A stretch of DNA of 64,000 bases from Schistosoma haematobium (taxonomy: Eukaryota > Platyhelminthes > Trematoda > Strigeidida > Schistosomatidae), in NCBI RefSeq assembly GCF_000699445.3, contig NC_067199.1, positions 35,262,902-35,326,901 of the forward strand, given 5' to 3'. A program made the translations under genes and the position numbers. Within the stretch, counting starts at the first letter, position 1; each line of letters begins with the position of its first letter. Positions 1-10,370 of the stretch are shown here, in pieces. The notes beneath the pieces are model-generated. The model was not told where the DNA came from, searched no databases, and saw only the letters and a list, made by a program, of their open reading frames with translations.

Positions 1-419
1 AGAAGGCCATAGAACAACTTACAAATATAAAGACAAGTTAAGCTGACAAAACCTTTGGAAACAACTACTTATTAACACTTGCGGGTTAACCAAACAGCTC
101 ACTTCTACGTGAAGTAAACACAGTGGAAGCTTTAGAATAAAACCATCCAGCTCTGAGAACATAAGACAACAAACATTTTGTAAAAACAAATGTTTAATAT
201 TAGAAAATTATCATTTAATCCAAATATTTCGGATAAATCACGTGCAGTAATCATAAATAACAGTGACAAAAACTATAAATGAGTATACTTTCTTATAATA
301 AGTAATTCTTATTGGTGGACCAAGATGATAATAATATGTATCAGTGTAGTAGTTTGTGGAGACTGCTAAATCCTTCTGAGATCATGAATAAACCTGAGTT
401 AGAAACCATTGAAAAACAA
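1..419. other. No recognisable feature
   Basis: AT-rich sequence without an extended open frame, repeat or RNA motif that I can identify. It could be unique intergenic DNA or the far edge of the RTE remnant that follows. Confidence 0.4.
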
Positions 420-1755
420 GAAACAACTGTTACCTTCTAGTACAGGACTTCTCATTAATGTGGAGCCACGTCTCATATTAACTCCGCCTGTAGCCCTTTT
501 AGAGTTACTACCGGTCCCAAACCCGGGTAAAGGAGAAGGGTTGGGTATGGGGTCAGTAACACCATCTCGTAGAAAATAACCTTGTTAAAAAAGACTAACC
601 AGAAACAAATTAAACCATTTAAACTCTGTCATGGAAGTTGGAGGATTTACATTCAGAAGAATTATGACGCCTGATGGTGAAAACAGAGATTCTTCAGAAG
701 TCACGAGGACGATGTCCCCTTCTAACAACCAGGGTAACAATTAATATAGGTGCATGGAAACAGCATTACCAATATTTAACACAGCCTTCCTTCTACATAC
801 TGACGGACTACAGTTCAAAGTCGTGAATGAAGAACAGCTGACAGATGCATTCCAAGGGAGGATCGGAGTCAGATAAAGCTACTTACTCTCACCTTTTCTC
901 ATTCTTCTGGTGGTTGACTGGATTGTGAAGACCTCAACATGGGGGGGAGCACGAAATACAATGGACAGGTTAGGTGCTACTAGACGATTTGGACTTGACA
1001 GATGACCTAGCCCTCCTATCCCATACACACGAACAAATGAAGATGAAGACAAATAGTAGGCCTCAACATACACAAGAGAAAAATAAAAATCCTAAAATAC
1101 AACACAGAGAACACCAACAAAATCACACTTGATAAAGAAACTCTGGAAGGTGTGGAAACGTTCACATACCTGGACATTATAATTGATGATCGAGGAGGAT
1201 CGGATGCAGACTTAAAGTTGAGGATTAGCAAAACAAGGGCGGAATTCAAAACAACTGTCAACCAATATCAGTCACAACCTTCAAACCGATCGTCAAGACA
1301 GTTTTACTGTACGGAACTGAAACTTGGAGAGCTACCACAACCAGCATCGAAAAAGTACAAGTATTTATCAACAATAGTCTATACAAGGAACTCAATGTCC
1401 GTTGACGTGATACGATCAGCAACAGTCTCTTGTGAGAGAGAACAAACCAGGTTCCATCTGAAGATGAACTCAGGAAAAGACGCTGGAAATGGATAAGACA
1501 CACATTGAGGAAATCACCAAACTGCATTACGAGGCAAGTGTTTACCCAGAATCCTGAAGGGAAACGGAAAAGGCGGAGGCCGAAGAACATACTACGTCGC
1601 GAATTGAAAGCTGACATTAAAACGATGAATAGCAACTGGACACAACTGGAATGGACTGTCCAGGATAGGGTTGGATGGAGAATGTTGGTGGACCTCCCAT
1701 GCTGCTTCACGAGAGGCAGCAAGCGTAAACAGATAGATAGATAGATAGATAGATA
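420..1755 (+). mobile_element. SR2-like RTE non-LTR retrotransposon, internally deleted
   Basis: About 430-760 matches, by eye, a region that recurs at 30.93-31.32 kb and, inverted, at 41.55-41.74 kb; I take this to be the element's 5' end. About 880-1750 encodes pieces of the C-terminal end of an RTE endonuclease/reverse transcriptase, broken by stops and frameshifts: a TYLD motif near 1166, then a [13 protein letters not shown] basic stretch near 1560-1590 and the QDRVGW motif near 1660. The endonuclease and catalytic RT are missing between the two ends, so the copy is dead. It ends in a GATA microsatellite; short tandem-repeat tails are typical of RTE elements. SR2 is the known schistosome family of this clade, and the family name is inferred from memory of its features. 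Confidence 0.65.
1731..1755 (+). repeat. GATA microsatellite tail
   Basis: Tandem GATA units directly behind the RTE remnant, probably its retrotransposition tail. An old LTR begins at the next base. Confidence 0.85.
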
Positions 1756-2078
1756 TGTAGCGGTAAATAAATCCCCAAAATAAATAGCTCTGTAAGTTTT
1801 CGACATTGGATGCTGACCACATTAGTTTTAATGAACTCACCTAGCTGAAGGCGCTCGGTCATGCATCCGCACCAGATCACGAGTGGGAACGCCGTGCTCA
1901 GCAACCCCTGCAATCACTAGCCAGATTAGATCAGGCGGTCCTCGATATATTGATAGCTTATCAAACATACCTTTGAAACTTCTCGCTTCTGTCTTCTGAA
2001 TTCACTTGGTGAGTACGATTCTTATAAGGTGTTACTGGTTAAAGTGTTGTCAAACTCCGAATACCTGTGGCATCTTCA
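1756..2078 (+). mobile_element. Diverged solo LTR, CsRn1-type family
   Basis: It starts TGTAGCGG and ends in CA, and it aligns along its whole length with the 321-bp LTRs at 3877 and 8820 but carries many substitutions and small indels. No primer binding site follows it. The 4-bp flanks (GATA on the left, GTAC on the right) do not match, so it is an old solo LTR or a recombination product. Its right edge abuts the minus-strand Gag pseudogene. Confidence 0.8.
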
Positions 2079-3722
2079 GTACTAATAAAGTAAAATATCG
2101 GCAACAAATGCTGTAACACATTCTTCCAAAATAGTTTCCTCAAATTTATTAAGAATGTCATTGCAGAGTAAAAGGTCATTAGAAAAATCAGCATCTATCA
2201 AAAATAGATCAGGTTTTCGATCATGACTAGGTTTATTCAACATATTTTCCTCAGATTTGCAAGGAATTTCGTCAAAAATAAGTGAACCATTAGGAAAAAC
2301 CATATCTCGTACAATAACATGAGAAATCTGATATGTTGATTGGTTAGAAACTGTTGTCTCACAAGGATTCTGAGTTTCACTTAACTCTGAACTGCCATAT
2401 GACTCTACACTGTCTTTTGAAATCGTTGATGAAAATAACTGATCATCATAAATACTCAACTTAATAGAATCGGAATTACAAGACTTAATATTAGTTGCAG
2501 CAAGACGAACAGTAGTATTACAAACTGACTGAATATGTCCAATATCACCTGTAACGGAAAGAGAACGACGAAAACCCCTCTGCAGCTTCTTTGTTGAACA
2601 GTATTGTCATTTATTTGTTCCTTCTCCCTGTCGTGTATTTTAACCTTTGTTCAGATCTCATCTAACCACATCTTTTGTTCTTCAGTCTTCCTCGTTTGAG
2701 CCTTTATTATGTGATTTTGATTAAAGACTTATCTTTTGTCACCTAATTTTCTATTGCATGTTGCCGGACTATTGACAGTAAGGTCGTGTTTAACTAAGCT
2801 TAAGGTCACGGCGTGATTCAGTGTGTGACTGTTAACCTTTTGACTATCTGCTTGGGAGGATTGCTGGAATCCCTGCTGATAGATGTTTGATCCCATCTTG
2901 TTGGGAATATTTTTATTGATTCTCAGGTATCAAACCCTTTAGTACTGATTGTTTCCTTCATTGTTTAGTGCGCTACTTTGCGTTAGAGAAACTTCTGACT
3001 GTATAGCACAGGCTATACCGTTTAAGGTATTTTGTACTTTTGATATAATTTGTTCTGTTTTCTGAATTAAAACCGTTTATATTGAGCACTGAGTTTGTGT
3101 TTTGATATAATGTAATACGAGTATCTCAAAAACGCGTTGTGCGCTATGCAGAGGAACGTGGTCTGGTCTAATCGAATTAACTTTGGGTTCGTCAGTCCGG
3201 TGTTCCAACCGAATATTGGTTGTTCGGTCGTTGCATCACCACATTTAAAGCACTTAGAACTACGAAATTTACATGAATTAAAAGAGTGGAACCTGCCACA
3301 GGACAAACATTGACCGAACTCGTGTCCATCTTCGTGAACTACATCTCAACTCCTCAATGAATTATCTGCATAAACTTGAGTATGGAGTGGGTTGGGATGG
3401 CGTAATGCTGTGGAATTTCTTACATCCTCATGAATCATTTTACGAAATCTTCCTCCTTCACCGCATTCGAAATTTGTATACTTGACATAGTTTAGCAGTA
3501 TTTCCTTGAGAGCTGTATAAGGAAGTGAAATGGGCTTTTCCGGTAAAGTCAGAGTTTTTAATAAGCTATATGCTTTTTTCCGATGAATGTGAGGAAATGT
3601 GCTACAATATTAACATCCTCAGCATCTTCCTTGGTCGTAGCCCAGATTTCGAACCTTTCAAAGTAATCCTCAAAAGCATCAGAATCTGAATGTATGTCTA
3701 ACAATTCCATCACAGGCTCCAT
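2079..3722 (-). pseudogene. Gag pseudogene of a second LTR retroelement, split by a solo LTR
   Basis: Read on the minus strand from an ATG at 3722 (MEPVMELL...), this is a retroelement Gag-like protein. A one-base deletion near 3570 shifts the frame and a TGA lies at 3348-3346. Toward the C-terminus it has a classic CCHC zinc knuckle (C-X2-C-X4-H-X4-C). The first two cysteines are at 3252-3241 and the His and last Cys at 2540-2520, because a 686-bp solo LTR sits between them. Across that insertion the reading frame resumes exactly. A last open stretch runs 2459-2082 and ends at the LTR boundary. No protease or polymerase follows. It is inactive. The Gag assignment rests on the knuckle and position; the clade (Ty3/gypsy) is inferred. 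Confidence 0.7.
2550..3235. mobile_element. Solo LTR (686 bp) with 5-bp target duplication
   Basis: The block begins TGTAACGG and ends GTTGCA, so it has TG...CA termini, and it is flanked on both sides by TCACC (2545-2549 and 3236-3240). Removing it with one TCACC restores the Gag frame and zinc knuckle of the host element. It contains no ORF. A 5-bp duplication fits Ty3/gypsy or BEL/Pao integrases. No related LTR was seen elsewhere in the window, so family and orientation are unknown. Confidence 0.85.
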
Positions 3723-3872
3723 CGTGACGCCATTATGATAATTAGAAGTATTTGAATTATAGTATCAACTAATAATCCCAGAAATAACGTAATCGGATCA
3801 AGAAGTACTAGATAACCACAAACGAATGTACTGTATTTAGAATTCTAAATCAAGCATTCCACAAGTACAAAG

Positions 3873-3876
3873 GTAT
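3873..3876. repeat. Target site duplication, left (GTAT)
   Basis: GTAT immediately left of the 5' LTR. The same four bases follow the 3' LTR at 9141-9144. Confidence 0.9.
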
Positions 3877-4197
3877 TGTAGCGGTAAATAAATCCCCAAA
3901 ATAAATAGCTCTAAGTTTTCGACATTGGATGCTGACCGTATGTTTTAGTGGACTCATCTAGCTGAAGGCGCTCGGTCAGGCATCCGCACCAGATCACGTG
4001 TGGTAACGCCGTGCTCAACATCAACCGCAATCGCTAGCCAGATTAGATCAGAGAATTCCGATATATTGGTCATCGCCAAATATACTCTTCCGATCTCCTC
4101 GACTCTGTCTTTTGATTTCTCTGGGTGGGAACGAAATATATTAGAAGGTGTTACTGGTGGAAGCGTTGTCAAACACTGAATACCTGTGACATCATCA
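3877..4197 (+). repeat. 5' LTR
   Basis: It is 321 bp, opens with TGTAGCGG and closes with CA, and is base-for-base identical to the copy at 8820-9140 in my reading. AATAAA motifs occur near its start. Its right boundary is set by where the two copies diverge. Confidence 0.95.
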
Positions 4198-4198
4198 T

Positions 4199-4216
4199 TG
4201 GTGAGACCGACGTGAT
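4199..4216 (+). promoter_or_regulatory. Primer binding site, tRNA-Trp-like
   Basis: TGGTGAGACCGACGTGAT begins two bases after the 5' LTR. It differs at two positions from the complement of the eukaryotic tRNA-Trp 3' end, the primer used by CsRn1-clade elements. The tRNA sequence is from general knowledge, not from this window. Confidence 0.75.
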
Positions 4217-4378
4217 CTGGTACACCTAATTGCAACTGTGAGTCTGTTCCTTTTTGGGATTTTTATATATCATTGCCTTATTTTTTATTTTTTTAAACAT
4301 TGTGATTTTTTTTCGTGCTTTTTCTTGGATATATATATATATTTTCCCCTCGTTCATTATCGTACTTCATACTTCATC

Positions 4379-5212
4379 ATGACTGAACAGATACCTAAAG
4401 TACTCAAGCTTAAGACTTTGTCCCCGCCTTCGTTTCAACTCATGCCTTTCTGGCCCGACAACATCGAAGCCTGGTTTTGCTACGCAGAAGCCGACTTCTC
4501 CGAGCACGGCGTGATCGACACACGTGCACAATTCCTCGCAGTAGTCAAGGCACTACTGCGCGAATTCAACAGGTACGTAACACCTAGTATGTTTACTAGT
4601 GATGTTTCCGATCCTTACGAAATCTTAAAACGCTCGATTCTTAAACGAGGAGACCTAACCGATCGACAAAGGTTAGATCAACTCTTCAACAATATCGACC
4701 TGCAACACGGTTCTGCGACAGACATGTTGCAACGGATGAGAGAGGTTATAGGCCCAAGAACTTTCGACGAAGGTCTATTCAAACAACTCTTCTTGTCAAA
4801 ACTTCCCCAACAGGTGCAAGCAGTTCTGGTCTCGTTCCAGAACAACGCCTTAGACGAACTAGCTGCATCTGCCGACCGCATTTTAGAAATTACAAAACCT
4901 TCTACTACCGAGGTATTTTCAGTCAACGAAAAACCTCAAACGACTCAGAATGATATGAACGACTTATGTCACACACTCACTCGTTATCTTAGTCTTCGTA
5001 CCGACCGTAAGAGATCGCGCACACCACGTAGAAGCATGTCACGTAAGCGATCTGTCTCTAGACCACGAGAGACAGATAACCCCGACTGGTGCTGGTATCA
5101 TAACCAGTATGGAAAGTTTTCCAGAGGTTGCAGAAAACCCTGCAATGTTCCCAGCACGAAACCGACTGATTCGAAAAGCAATTCGGGAAACTTCCAAGCC
5201 GGCACGCGTTAA
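4379..5212 (+). CDS. gag: Gag of the CsRn1-type element
   Basis: Structural Gag of 277 aa counting from MTEQIPK at 4379. The frame is open back to 4238, but the 47 upstream residues are an AT-rich hydrophobic translation of leader, so the internal ATG is preferred. The N-terminal segment with [11 protein letters not shown] is characteristic of this Gag type; the decayed copy at 16.3 kb has the same motif. An arginine/serine-rich stretch (about 5010-5075) precedes the zinc motif C-X2-H-X9-C-X3-C at 5092-5145, the unusual CHCC order of the CsRn1 clade. There it would bind the RNA genome. Pol is entered from the end of this gene by a -1 shift. Intact in this copy. Confidence 0.88.
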   Translation: MTEQIPKVLKLKTLSPPSFQLMPFWPDNIEAWFCYAEADFSEHGVIDTRAQFLAVVKALLREFNRYVTPSMFTSDVSDPYEILKRSILKRGDLTDRQRLDQLFNNIDLQHGSATDMLQRMREVIGPRTFDEGLFKQLFLSKLPQQVQAVLVSFQNNALDELAASADRILEITKPSTTEVFSVNEKPQTTQNDMNDLCHTLTRYLSLRTDRKRSRTPRRSMSRKRSVSRPRETDNPDWCWYHNQYGKFSRGCRKPCNVPSTKPTDSKSNSGNFQAGTR

Positions 5213-5229
5213 CGGCGACCGTAGCCGGC
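5185..5229 (+). promoter_or_regulatory. Putative -1 ribosomal frameshift signal (gag to pol)
   Basis: The heptamer GGGAAAC at 5185-5191 is read in the gag frame as G GGA AAC, the canonical X-XXY-YYZ form. After a 6-nt spacer, GCCGGC at 5198-5203 can pair with GCCGGC at 5224-5229. The pol frame is open from 5170 and gag stops at 5212, so the heptamer lies inside a 43-nt overlap. Function is inferred from form and position. Confidence 0.75.
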
Positions 5230-7353
5230 GAACAAAGCCGTCTGTTATTCGTCACAGATGTGACAACGAGAGTTCGCTACCTCGTCGACACTGGCGCAGA
5301 AGTTAGCGTTCTCCCAGCAAATCCTAACGACCGGCTTCAGGAATCGGCTTTTAACTTACAGGCGGTAAACGGAAAACCGATCGCTACGTATGGCAAAAGG
5401 TACGTTTACCTTAACGTGGGTTTACGCAAACCCATCCACTGGATTTTCGTTATTGCAGATGTTTCTATGCCAATCATTGGTATGGACCTTCTACAACACC
5501 ACAATGTGATCATCGACACGCGCAAACGGAGGCTAGTAGACGGAAACACTAATTTGTCCGTTTGCGTAACTTCCTTCTCTGGTTGCAGATTATCCCCAGT
5601 CACAATTAAGCATATGATCGAACCACTCTATCAGCCACTACTCGATAAGTACCCTGGGATACAACAAACTCAACCGAAACTACCGTATGTAACCAGCAGT
5701 GTTACACATCACATCACGACTACAGGACCACCTGTATTCTCTAAAGCACGACGACTAGCTCTTGAAAAGCTAAGGTTAGCGAAAAACGAATTCGATCACA
5801 TGATAGATTTAGGAATCATACGACCGTCAAATAGCCCATATGCATCTCCGTTGCACATGGTCCCTAAAAAGGACAGCAATGATTGGCGTCCAACTGGTGA
5901 CTATCGGCGATTGAACGCGAAAACCATTCCCGATCGTTACCCGTTGCCTCACATTCACGATTTGACAGCTACCTTGAAAGGTACAACTGTCTTTTCGAAA
6001 ATCGACTTGGTTAAAGCGTATAACCAAATCCCTATGGCTACTGACGACATACCGAAAACAGCTATCATAACTCCCTTCGGACTCTATGAATTTTTGCGAA
6101 TGCCTTTCGGTCTAAGGAACGCTGCTCAAACATTCCAAAGATTCATAGACGACGTTTTTCGAGGTCTCAACTTCGTACACGCGTATGTTGACGACTGTCT
6201 AATCGCAAGTCCGGACAGAGAAACACATCTCAAGCATCTGGATCTTGTTTTCGAACGATTACAAAAACATGGCATTACTGTAAACATTCAGAAATGCCAA
6301 ATCGGAACTGACTCATTAGACTTCCTAGGACACACTATAAGTGCTCAAGGCATTCGACCCCTTAGAACCAAAGTGGCGGTCATTCTGGATTACCCAGAAC
6401 CGACCACCGTCAAGCAATTACGCACGTTTAACGGCCTCGTAAGTTTCTATAGACGTTTCATACCGAAATGCGCATTACTTATGAAACCGCTAACCGACCA
6501 ACTTCGTGGAAATGCGAAATCCATTAACTTGGACGACACCGCACGAAAAGCATTCTCCACAGTTAAGGAACTGATTGCTAAAGCAACAACGCTCGCACAT
6601 CAGGACACCGAAGCACCCATTAGTATCGCAGTAGACGCATCTGACTCGGCAATCGGTGGCGTCTTACAACAATGGGTTAACAACTCCTGGCAACCATTGG
6701 CATTTTTCTCTAGAAGGTTGCTAGACACCGAATCGAGGTACAGCACATTCGGTAGGGAACTCCTAGCTATGTATTGTGCTGTACGGCATTTCCAACACCA
6801 TATCGAAGGCCGTGAATTCACTCTTTTCACGGACCATAAACCGCTCACTTTCTCGTTAAGCTCTCCTTCTGACAAGTACTCTCCCCGTGAGTCTCAACAA
6901 CTGGACTACATTTCGCAGTTTACTTCAGATATTCAACACATCTCTGGAGCAAACAATGCAGTTGCAGACGCCTTATCTCTCATAACGTCCTTGAACAGTT
7001 TCCAAGGAATCGACCTTCTTAAACTCGCCGAGCTTCAAAAAGAAGACACTGATCTTCAGCACGAGTTATCGCCCACAACACTTAAACTACGCATCAAACA
7101 GATGGGAACAGGTAAGGAAACCTTACTTTGTGACACATCTACAGGTAGGGATCGCCCAATCGTTCCGAAACATTATCGACGCAATGTCTTCAATACATTG
7201 CACAAACTTTCTCATCCAGGCGTCCGTGCAACCATCAAGCTTATAGCAGAAAGGTTTTGCTGGCCTGGAATGAATAAAGACGTGAGGGAGTGGGCACGCT
7301 CCTGTGTAAGCTGCCAAGAATCTGAAGTTACCAGACACAACAAATATCCCTGA
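5191..7353 (+). CDS. pol: Pol: protease, reverse transcriptase, RNase H and start of integrase
   Basis: This is the -1 frame relative to gag; translation by the shift starts at 5191. The aspartic protease motif DTGAEVS lies near 5287. The RT has [18 protein letters not shown] and the catalytic YVDD at about 6184-6195, then LDFLGH. RNase H shows its acidic residues in VDAS, FGRELLA and FTDHKPL (about 6634, 6757, 6832). The integrase zinc finger (H-H-C-C, about 7201-7315) follows. A TGA at 7351-7353 ends the frame just after that finger, before the integrase core. The protein would copy the element's RNA to DNA in cytoplasmic particles. In the [12 protein letters not shown] carries Thr where relatives commonly have Cys. 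Confidence 0.9.
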   Translation, partial: LPSRHALTATVAGEQSRLLFVTDVTTRVRYLVDTGAEVSVLPANPNDRLQESAFNLQAVNGKPIATYGKRYVYLNVGLRKPIHWIFVIADVSMPIIGMDLLQHHNVIIDTRKRRLVDGNTNLSVCVTSFSGCRLSPVTIKHMIEPLYQPLLDKYPGIQQTQPKLPYVTSSVTHHITTTGPPVFSKARRLALEKLRLAKNEFDHMIDLGIIRPSNSPYASPLHMVPKKDSNDWRPTGDYRRLNAKTIPDRYPLPHIHDLTATLKGTTVFSKIDLVKAYNQIPMATDDIPKTAIITPFGLYEFLRMPFGLRNAAQTFQRFIDDVFRGLNFVHAYVDDCLIASPDRETHLKHLDLVFERLQKHGITVNIQKCQIGTDSLDFLGHTISAQGIRPLRTKVAVILDYPEPTTVKQLRTFNGLVSFYRRFIPKCALLMKPLTDQLRGNAKSINLDDTARKAFSTVKELIAKATTLAHQDTEAPISIAVDASDSAIGGVLQQWVNNSWQPLAFFSRRLLDTESRYSTFGRELLAMYCAVRHFQHHIEGREFTLFTDHKPLTFSLSSPSDKYSPRESQQLDYISQFTSDIQHISGANNAVADALSLITSLNSFQGIDLLKLAELQKEDTDLQHELSPTTLKLRIKQMGTGKETLLCDTSTGRDRPIVPKHYRRNVFNTLHKLSHPGVRATIKLIAERFCWPGMNKDVREWARSCVSCQESEVTRHNKYP

Positions 7354-8343
7354 GGCTCTTTCAAAACTCCGGACGCTCGTTTCGACCATGTCCATCTGGA
7401 TTTGGTAGGACCTTTACCAGATTCAAATGGATACTCTTACCTCTTAACCTGCGTAGACCGTTTCACTCGATGGCTAGAAGCAGTACCTAGCAAGGACATC
7501 ACTGCTGAAACAGTGACGCGCGTCTTTGTCGAACGATAGGTAGCAAACTTCGGCTGCCTTTCAACTATCCCTACAGACCGCGGACGTCAGTTTGAATCTG
7601 AACTTTTCCGTTGTCTGACCACACTTTTAGGAATCACTCGCTTTCGAACGACTGCCTACCACTCACAAGAAAACGGATTGGCAGAACGTTTTCATTGACA
7701 ACTAAAAGCTTCACTATCAGCTGCAAACGTTTCACAGTGGACCGACGCTCTTCCATTCGTCTTACTAGGTATCCCCAATTCAGTGAAAGCTGACATTGGA
7801 TACACTGCGGCTCAACTCGTTTATGGAACGACACTTCGACTTCCGGGAGAATTCGTGGATCCTTCATCCTTTTCAATGACTATGTATCTAACCTCCTACA
7901 CGAACAGGCTTACAAACGCAATGCGTTCAGTTAAACCTGCTTCCACCCGACCACAATCAACTGATGTTTTCGTTCAACCTGACTTACGATATAGTACACA
8001 CGTTTTCGTTCGTCGAGACTCGCATCGACGACCATTCGAATCAGCATACGAAGGACCCTTCAAAGTTCTTCAACGTGAATCTAAGTACTATGTAGTCGAT
8101 AAGAACGGAACCAACGATAGCATCAGCATCGATCGCTTAAAAGCAGCGTATTTAGAAGGAAATCCTATTCACGTCGATTTTCCTTCGGTACGATCGCACA
8201 ACACGACTCCTACACTCATTATTCCTCAACCGACAACCAACACTGGCGATGATACTCCGAATGTATCTGAAAATAAACCTAAAACGACGCGTTCTGGAAG
8301 GAGAGTAAGATTTCCAGAACATTTAAACGACTACTGCACGTAA
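7354..8343 (+). pseudogene. pol: Integrase core and C-terminus, interrupted by stops
   Basis: The pol frame continues in register to TAA at 8341-8343 but is cut by TGA 7351-7353, TAG 7537-7539 and TGA 7696-7698. The catalytic triad is otherwise intact: Asp at 7399, Asp at 7576 (TDRG) and Glu at 7684 (AERFH), with 35 residues between the last two, the D,D-35-E spacing of retroviral-type integrases. The C-terminal part from about 7783 is uninterrupted and ends in a basic tail (SGRRVRFPEHL). All three breaks are single codons with no frameshift. This copy could move only with integrase from another copy, or if stops are read through. Confidence 0.85.
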
Positions 8344-8803
8344 GGCACTACTCGACATTTCATATTATCTCGATTTTTCTTTTTACGATATATAATATAT
8401 TTAAAAAAAAACAATTTCAATATGCCTATATATTTATATTGTTATTTTTAAAAAAACAAAAAAACAATTTTTTTAACGCTATTACGTGTACTTGAGTTTA
8501 TTTTCCATTTTGTTTCGCCGACATTGTGTTTTAACGCACATACGAGTGTATTTCGACATGCACTTACATTTTCTTTTTTCTTTTCCAGGACGGCTGGAAA
8601 AGAACGATGCAGTTTACGAGGAGTCGAAAATTTCGTTGCAACTTTTTCTTTTTTTACTATGTTGTACCTCGGTCCCATATAGTAAGGAAAGACGACCAGA
8701 CGCTGCTACACTTAGTAAGCTATCAGAAGAGTGTTTACCAACGACAAACTCGTTGGGTTTAAACTTCTGTCTGGCCACGTCTTAGGGTCGTCACTGCCCC
8801 ACT
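8344..8803 (+). other. 3' untranslated region of the retrotransposon
   Basis: AT-rich runs with no convincing gene. A 99-codon frame at 8486-8785 shows no domain, signal-peptide pattern or env-like feature that I recognise. Confidence 0.6.
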
Positions 8804-8814
8804 AGGGGGGGGAG
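8804..8814 (+). promoter_or_regulatory. Polypurine tract
   Basis: An A, eight G and AG run lies five bases before the 3' LTR, the expected plus-strand primer. Confidence 0.8.
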
Positions 8815-8819
8815 TGATC

Positions 8820-9140
8820 TGTAGCGGTAAATAAATCCCCAAAATAAATAGCTCTAAGTTTTCGACATTGGATGCTGACCGTATGTTTTAGTGGACTCAT
8901 CTAGCTGAAGGCGCTCGGTCAGGCATCCGCACCAGATCACGTGTGGTAACGCCGTGCTCAACATCAACCGCAATCGCTAGCCAGATTAGATCAGAGAATT
9001 CCGATATATTGGTCATCGCCAAATATACTCTTCCGATCTCCTCGACTCTGTCTTTTGATTTCTCTGGGTGGGAACGAAATATATTAGAAGGTGTTACTGG
9101 TGGAAGCGTTGTCAAACACTGAATACCTGTGACATCATCA
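8820..9140 (+). repeat. 3' LTR
   Basis: 321 bp, identical to 3877-4197 in my reading, followed by the GTAT duplication. Confidence 0.95.
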
Positions 9141-9144
9141 GTAT
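9141..9144. repeat. Target site duplication, right (GTAT)
   Basis: Matches 3873-3876. Confidence 0.9.
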
Positions 9145-9167
9145 CATTAGTTCATTCAAACACCAAA

Positions 9168-9189
9168 GATAGATAGATAAATAGATAGG
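9168..9189 (+). repeat. Imperfect GATA microsatellite
   Basis: GATA units with one AATA unit, 27 bp right of the LTR element. It resembles the RTE tail at 1731 and may mark another lost RTE end. Confidence 0.7.
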
Positions 9190-9690
9190 TACTGCTGTCA
9201 GCACTGTTTAGATGTACATGACCGGGTGTTCTTGCGCAGCTGGGAGACATTAAAGGTATTTTTATGGGGAAAGGTCTCTTTGCAGGTTCACATAAAACAT
9301 ATGTCAAGGTGTGAAGTAACTGTGAGATCCAGTTATCACAGAATCACAGAGAACGCCGAAAGTATCTTATGGTGAAATAATGGGAAATTGAACAAGTCAC
9401 CATATCGACAGAGGTCGAGATTGAAGAAAGTATCAGAGTGCACGTAGTCGCTTCACTTTTAGTGGCAACAATAGAAATTTGTTGCTAAGTCAACTAAGTG
9501 CAATCAACTGTGAATTTGGATTGAACCAACACCCAGACATATGGGAACTGAATGGCACATCTAGAGACTGCGACATATATCGTACTTGTTCTGGTGTTAC
9601 ATATATCGTTGCTTGGTCGAGAAGTTGGCTGGGTCATCTGTGGAAGATCCAGCAGACATATGATTGAGTGACGCCATAGTTACTTCACGA
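9190..9690. other. No recognisable feature
   Basis: Mixed-composition sequence with short frames only; nothing assignable. Confidence 0.4.
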
Positions 9691-10370
9691 GTGACCAGGC
9701 GTTATCTCCTGAATGGATCATACAAGATTCTTTGCTCTTTATCATGACACAAGTGGCAAGGCAAATGGATGCAAGCCCCATTAGCTGTGCTGGCCTTTCC
9801 TCTGTGGTAGTACTGTAGATATGAAGATATTTGACTCTTATCGGATAGTTCACTTTCGTTAATTATTGTTAAATGACCAAGAAAAACGTTGCATTGACCA
9901 GTCTGTCCATCGAAATGCATAATGTCATTTCTGGGTAAACTGATATCGTTAAAAATTATACTCAAGCTACCCCCAAAATCATGGGGCCATTTGCCTTTTG
10001 GACTGGTAGACAGCTATTCCGAACGAAGGTTACAACCAGTATTAGACTCTAAATATCTTTCCTCCATGGAATTTACTTTACCACTATGAATAGGCAGCTA
10101 ACCATCTTCCTCATAAACCTTAAACTCCAATTCAACTAACTCGCTCTCACCTTGTATATCTAACAGATTTAGTCCCTTCTGTCACAGACTCTTTTCTAAT
10201 TGCTTTATCGTAAATAGTGCTCTATGTAACTTATGCTTGGGAGAATCAGACCGATTAAAACTCATGCAAAGAACGCTCAACTTATCAGAACATTTATCGT
10301 AATTAACATGAAACAATTCATGGACAGATTTGAAAATCTCACATTCTAAATCCGGATTCGCTTTTAGCAT
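9691..10370 (-). pseudogene. Possible BEL/Pao-like Gag remnant
   Basis: Two minus-strand open stretches (10370-10182 and 9965-9702) are joined by frames with stops. The second contains a block ending YLQYYHRGKASTANGAC...HDKEQRILYDPF, which has the rhythm of BEL/Pao Gag proteins (a short tyrosine-rich helix, GKA, then an IL...F motif). No zinc knuckle, protease or polymerase is attached. The assignment rests on pattern resemblance alone. It could also be another decayed repeat. Confidence 0.35.

Larger units (their letters stand above)
3877..9140 (+). mobile_element. Complete CsRn1/Boudicca-type Ty3/gypsy LTR retrotransposon
   Basis: The element is 5,264 bp with identical 321-bp LTRs, a GTAT duplication, a tRNA-Trp-like primer site, gag, pol (protease, RT, RNase H, integrase) and a polypurine tract. 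The family is shown by three traits known for the CsRn1 lineage: a Trp primer, a CHCC rather than CCHC Gag zinc motif, and gag and pol in different frames. It resembles schistosome Boudicca in LTR length and layout, but I cannot name it exactly. Identical LTRs mean recent insertion or recent LTR conversion. Three in-frame stops in integrase make this copy non-autonomous. A decayed relative lies at 15.9-18.9 kb. Confidence 0.93.

Noticed and set aside
1258..1806. 182-codon minus-strand frame
   Set aside because: Antisense of the SR2-like remnant and its microsatellite; includes repetitive Tyr/Ser/Ile from the GATA run.
4238..4378. Gag start at 4238
   Set aside because: The extra 47 residues are a hydrophobic translation of a T-rich leader; MTEQIPK at 4379 starts a Gag-like N-terminus.
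8486..8785. 99-codon frame between pol and the 3' LTR as a possible env-like gene
   Set aside because: No signal peptide, glycosylation pattern, membrane anchor or family resemblance; it overlaps AT-rich UTR.
1756..9140. One large element bounded by the LTRs at 1756 and 8820
   Set aside because: The LTR at 1756 is much more diverged, has no primer site, and the sequence behind it is a different, minus-strand element.
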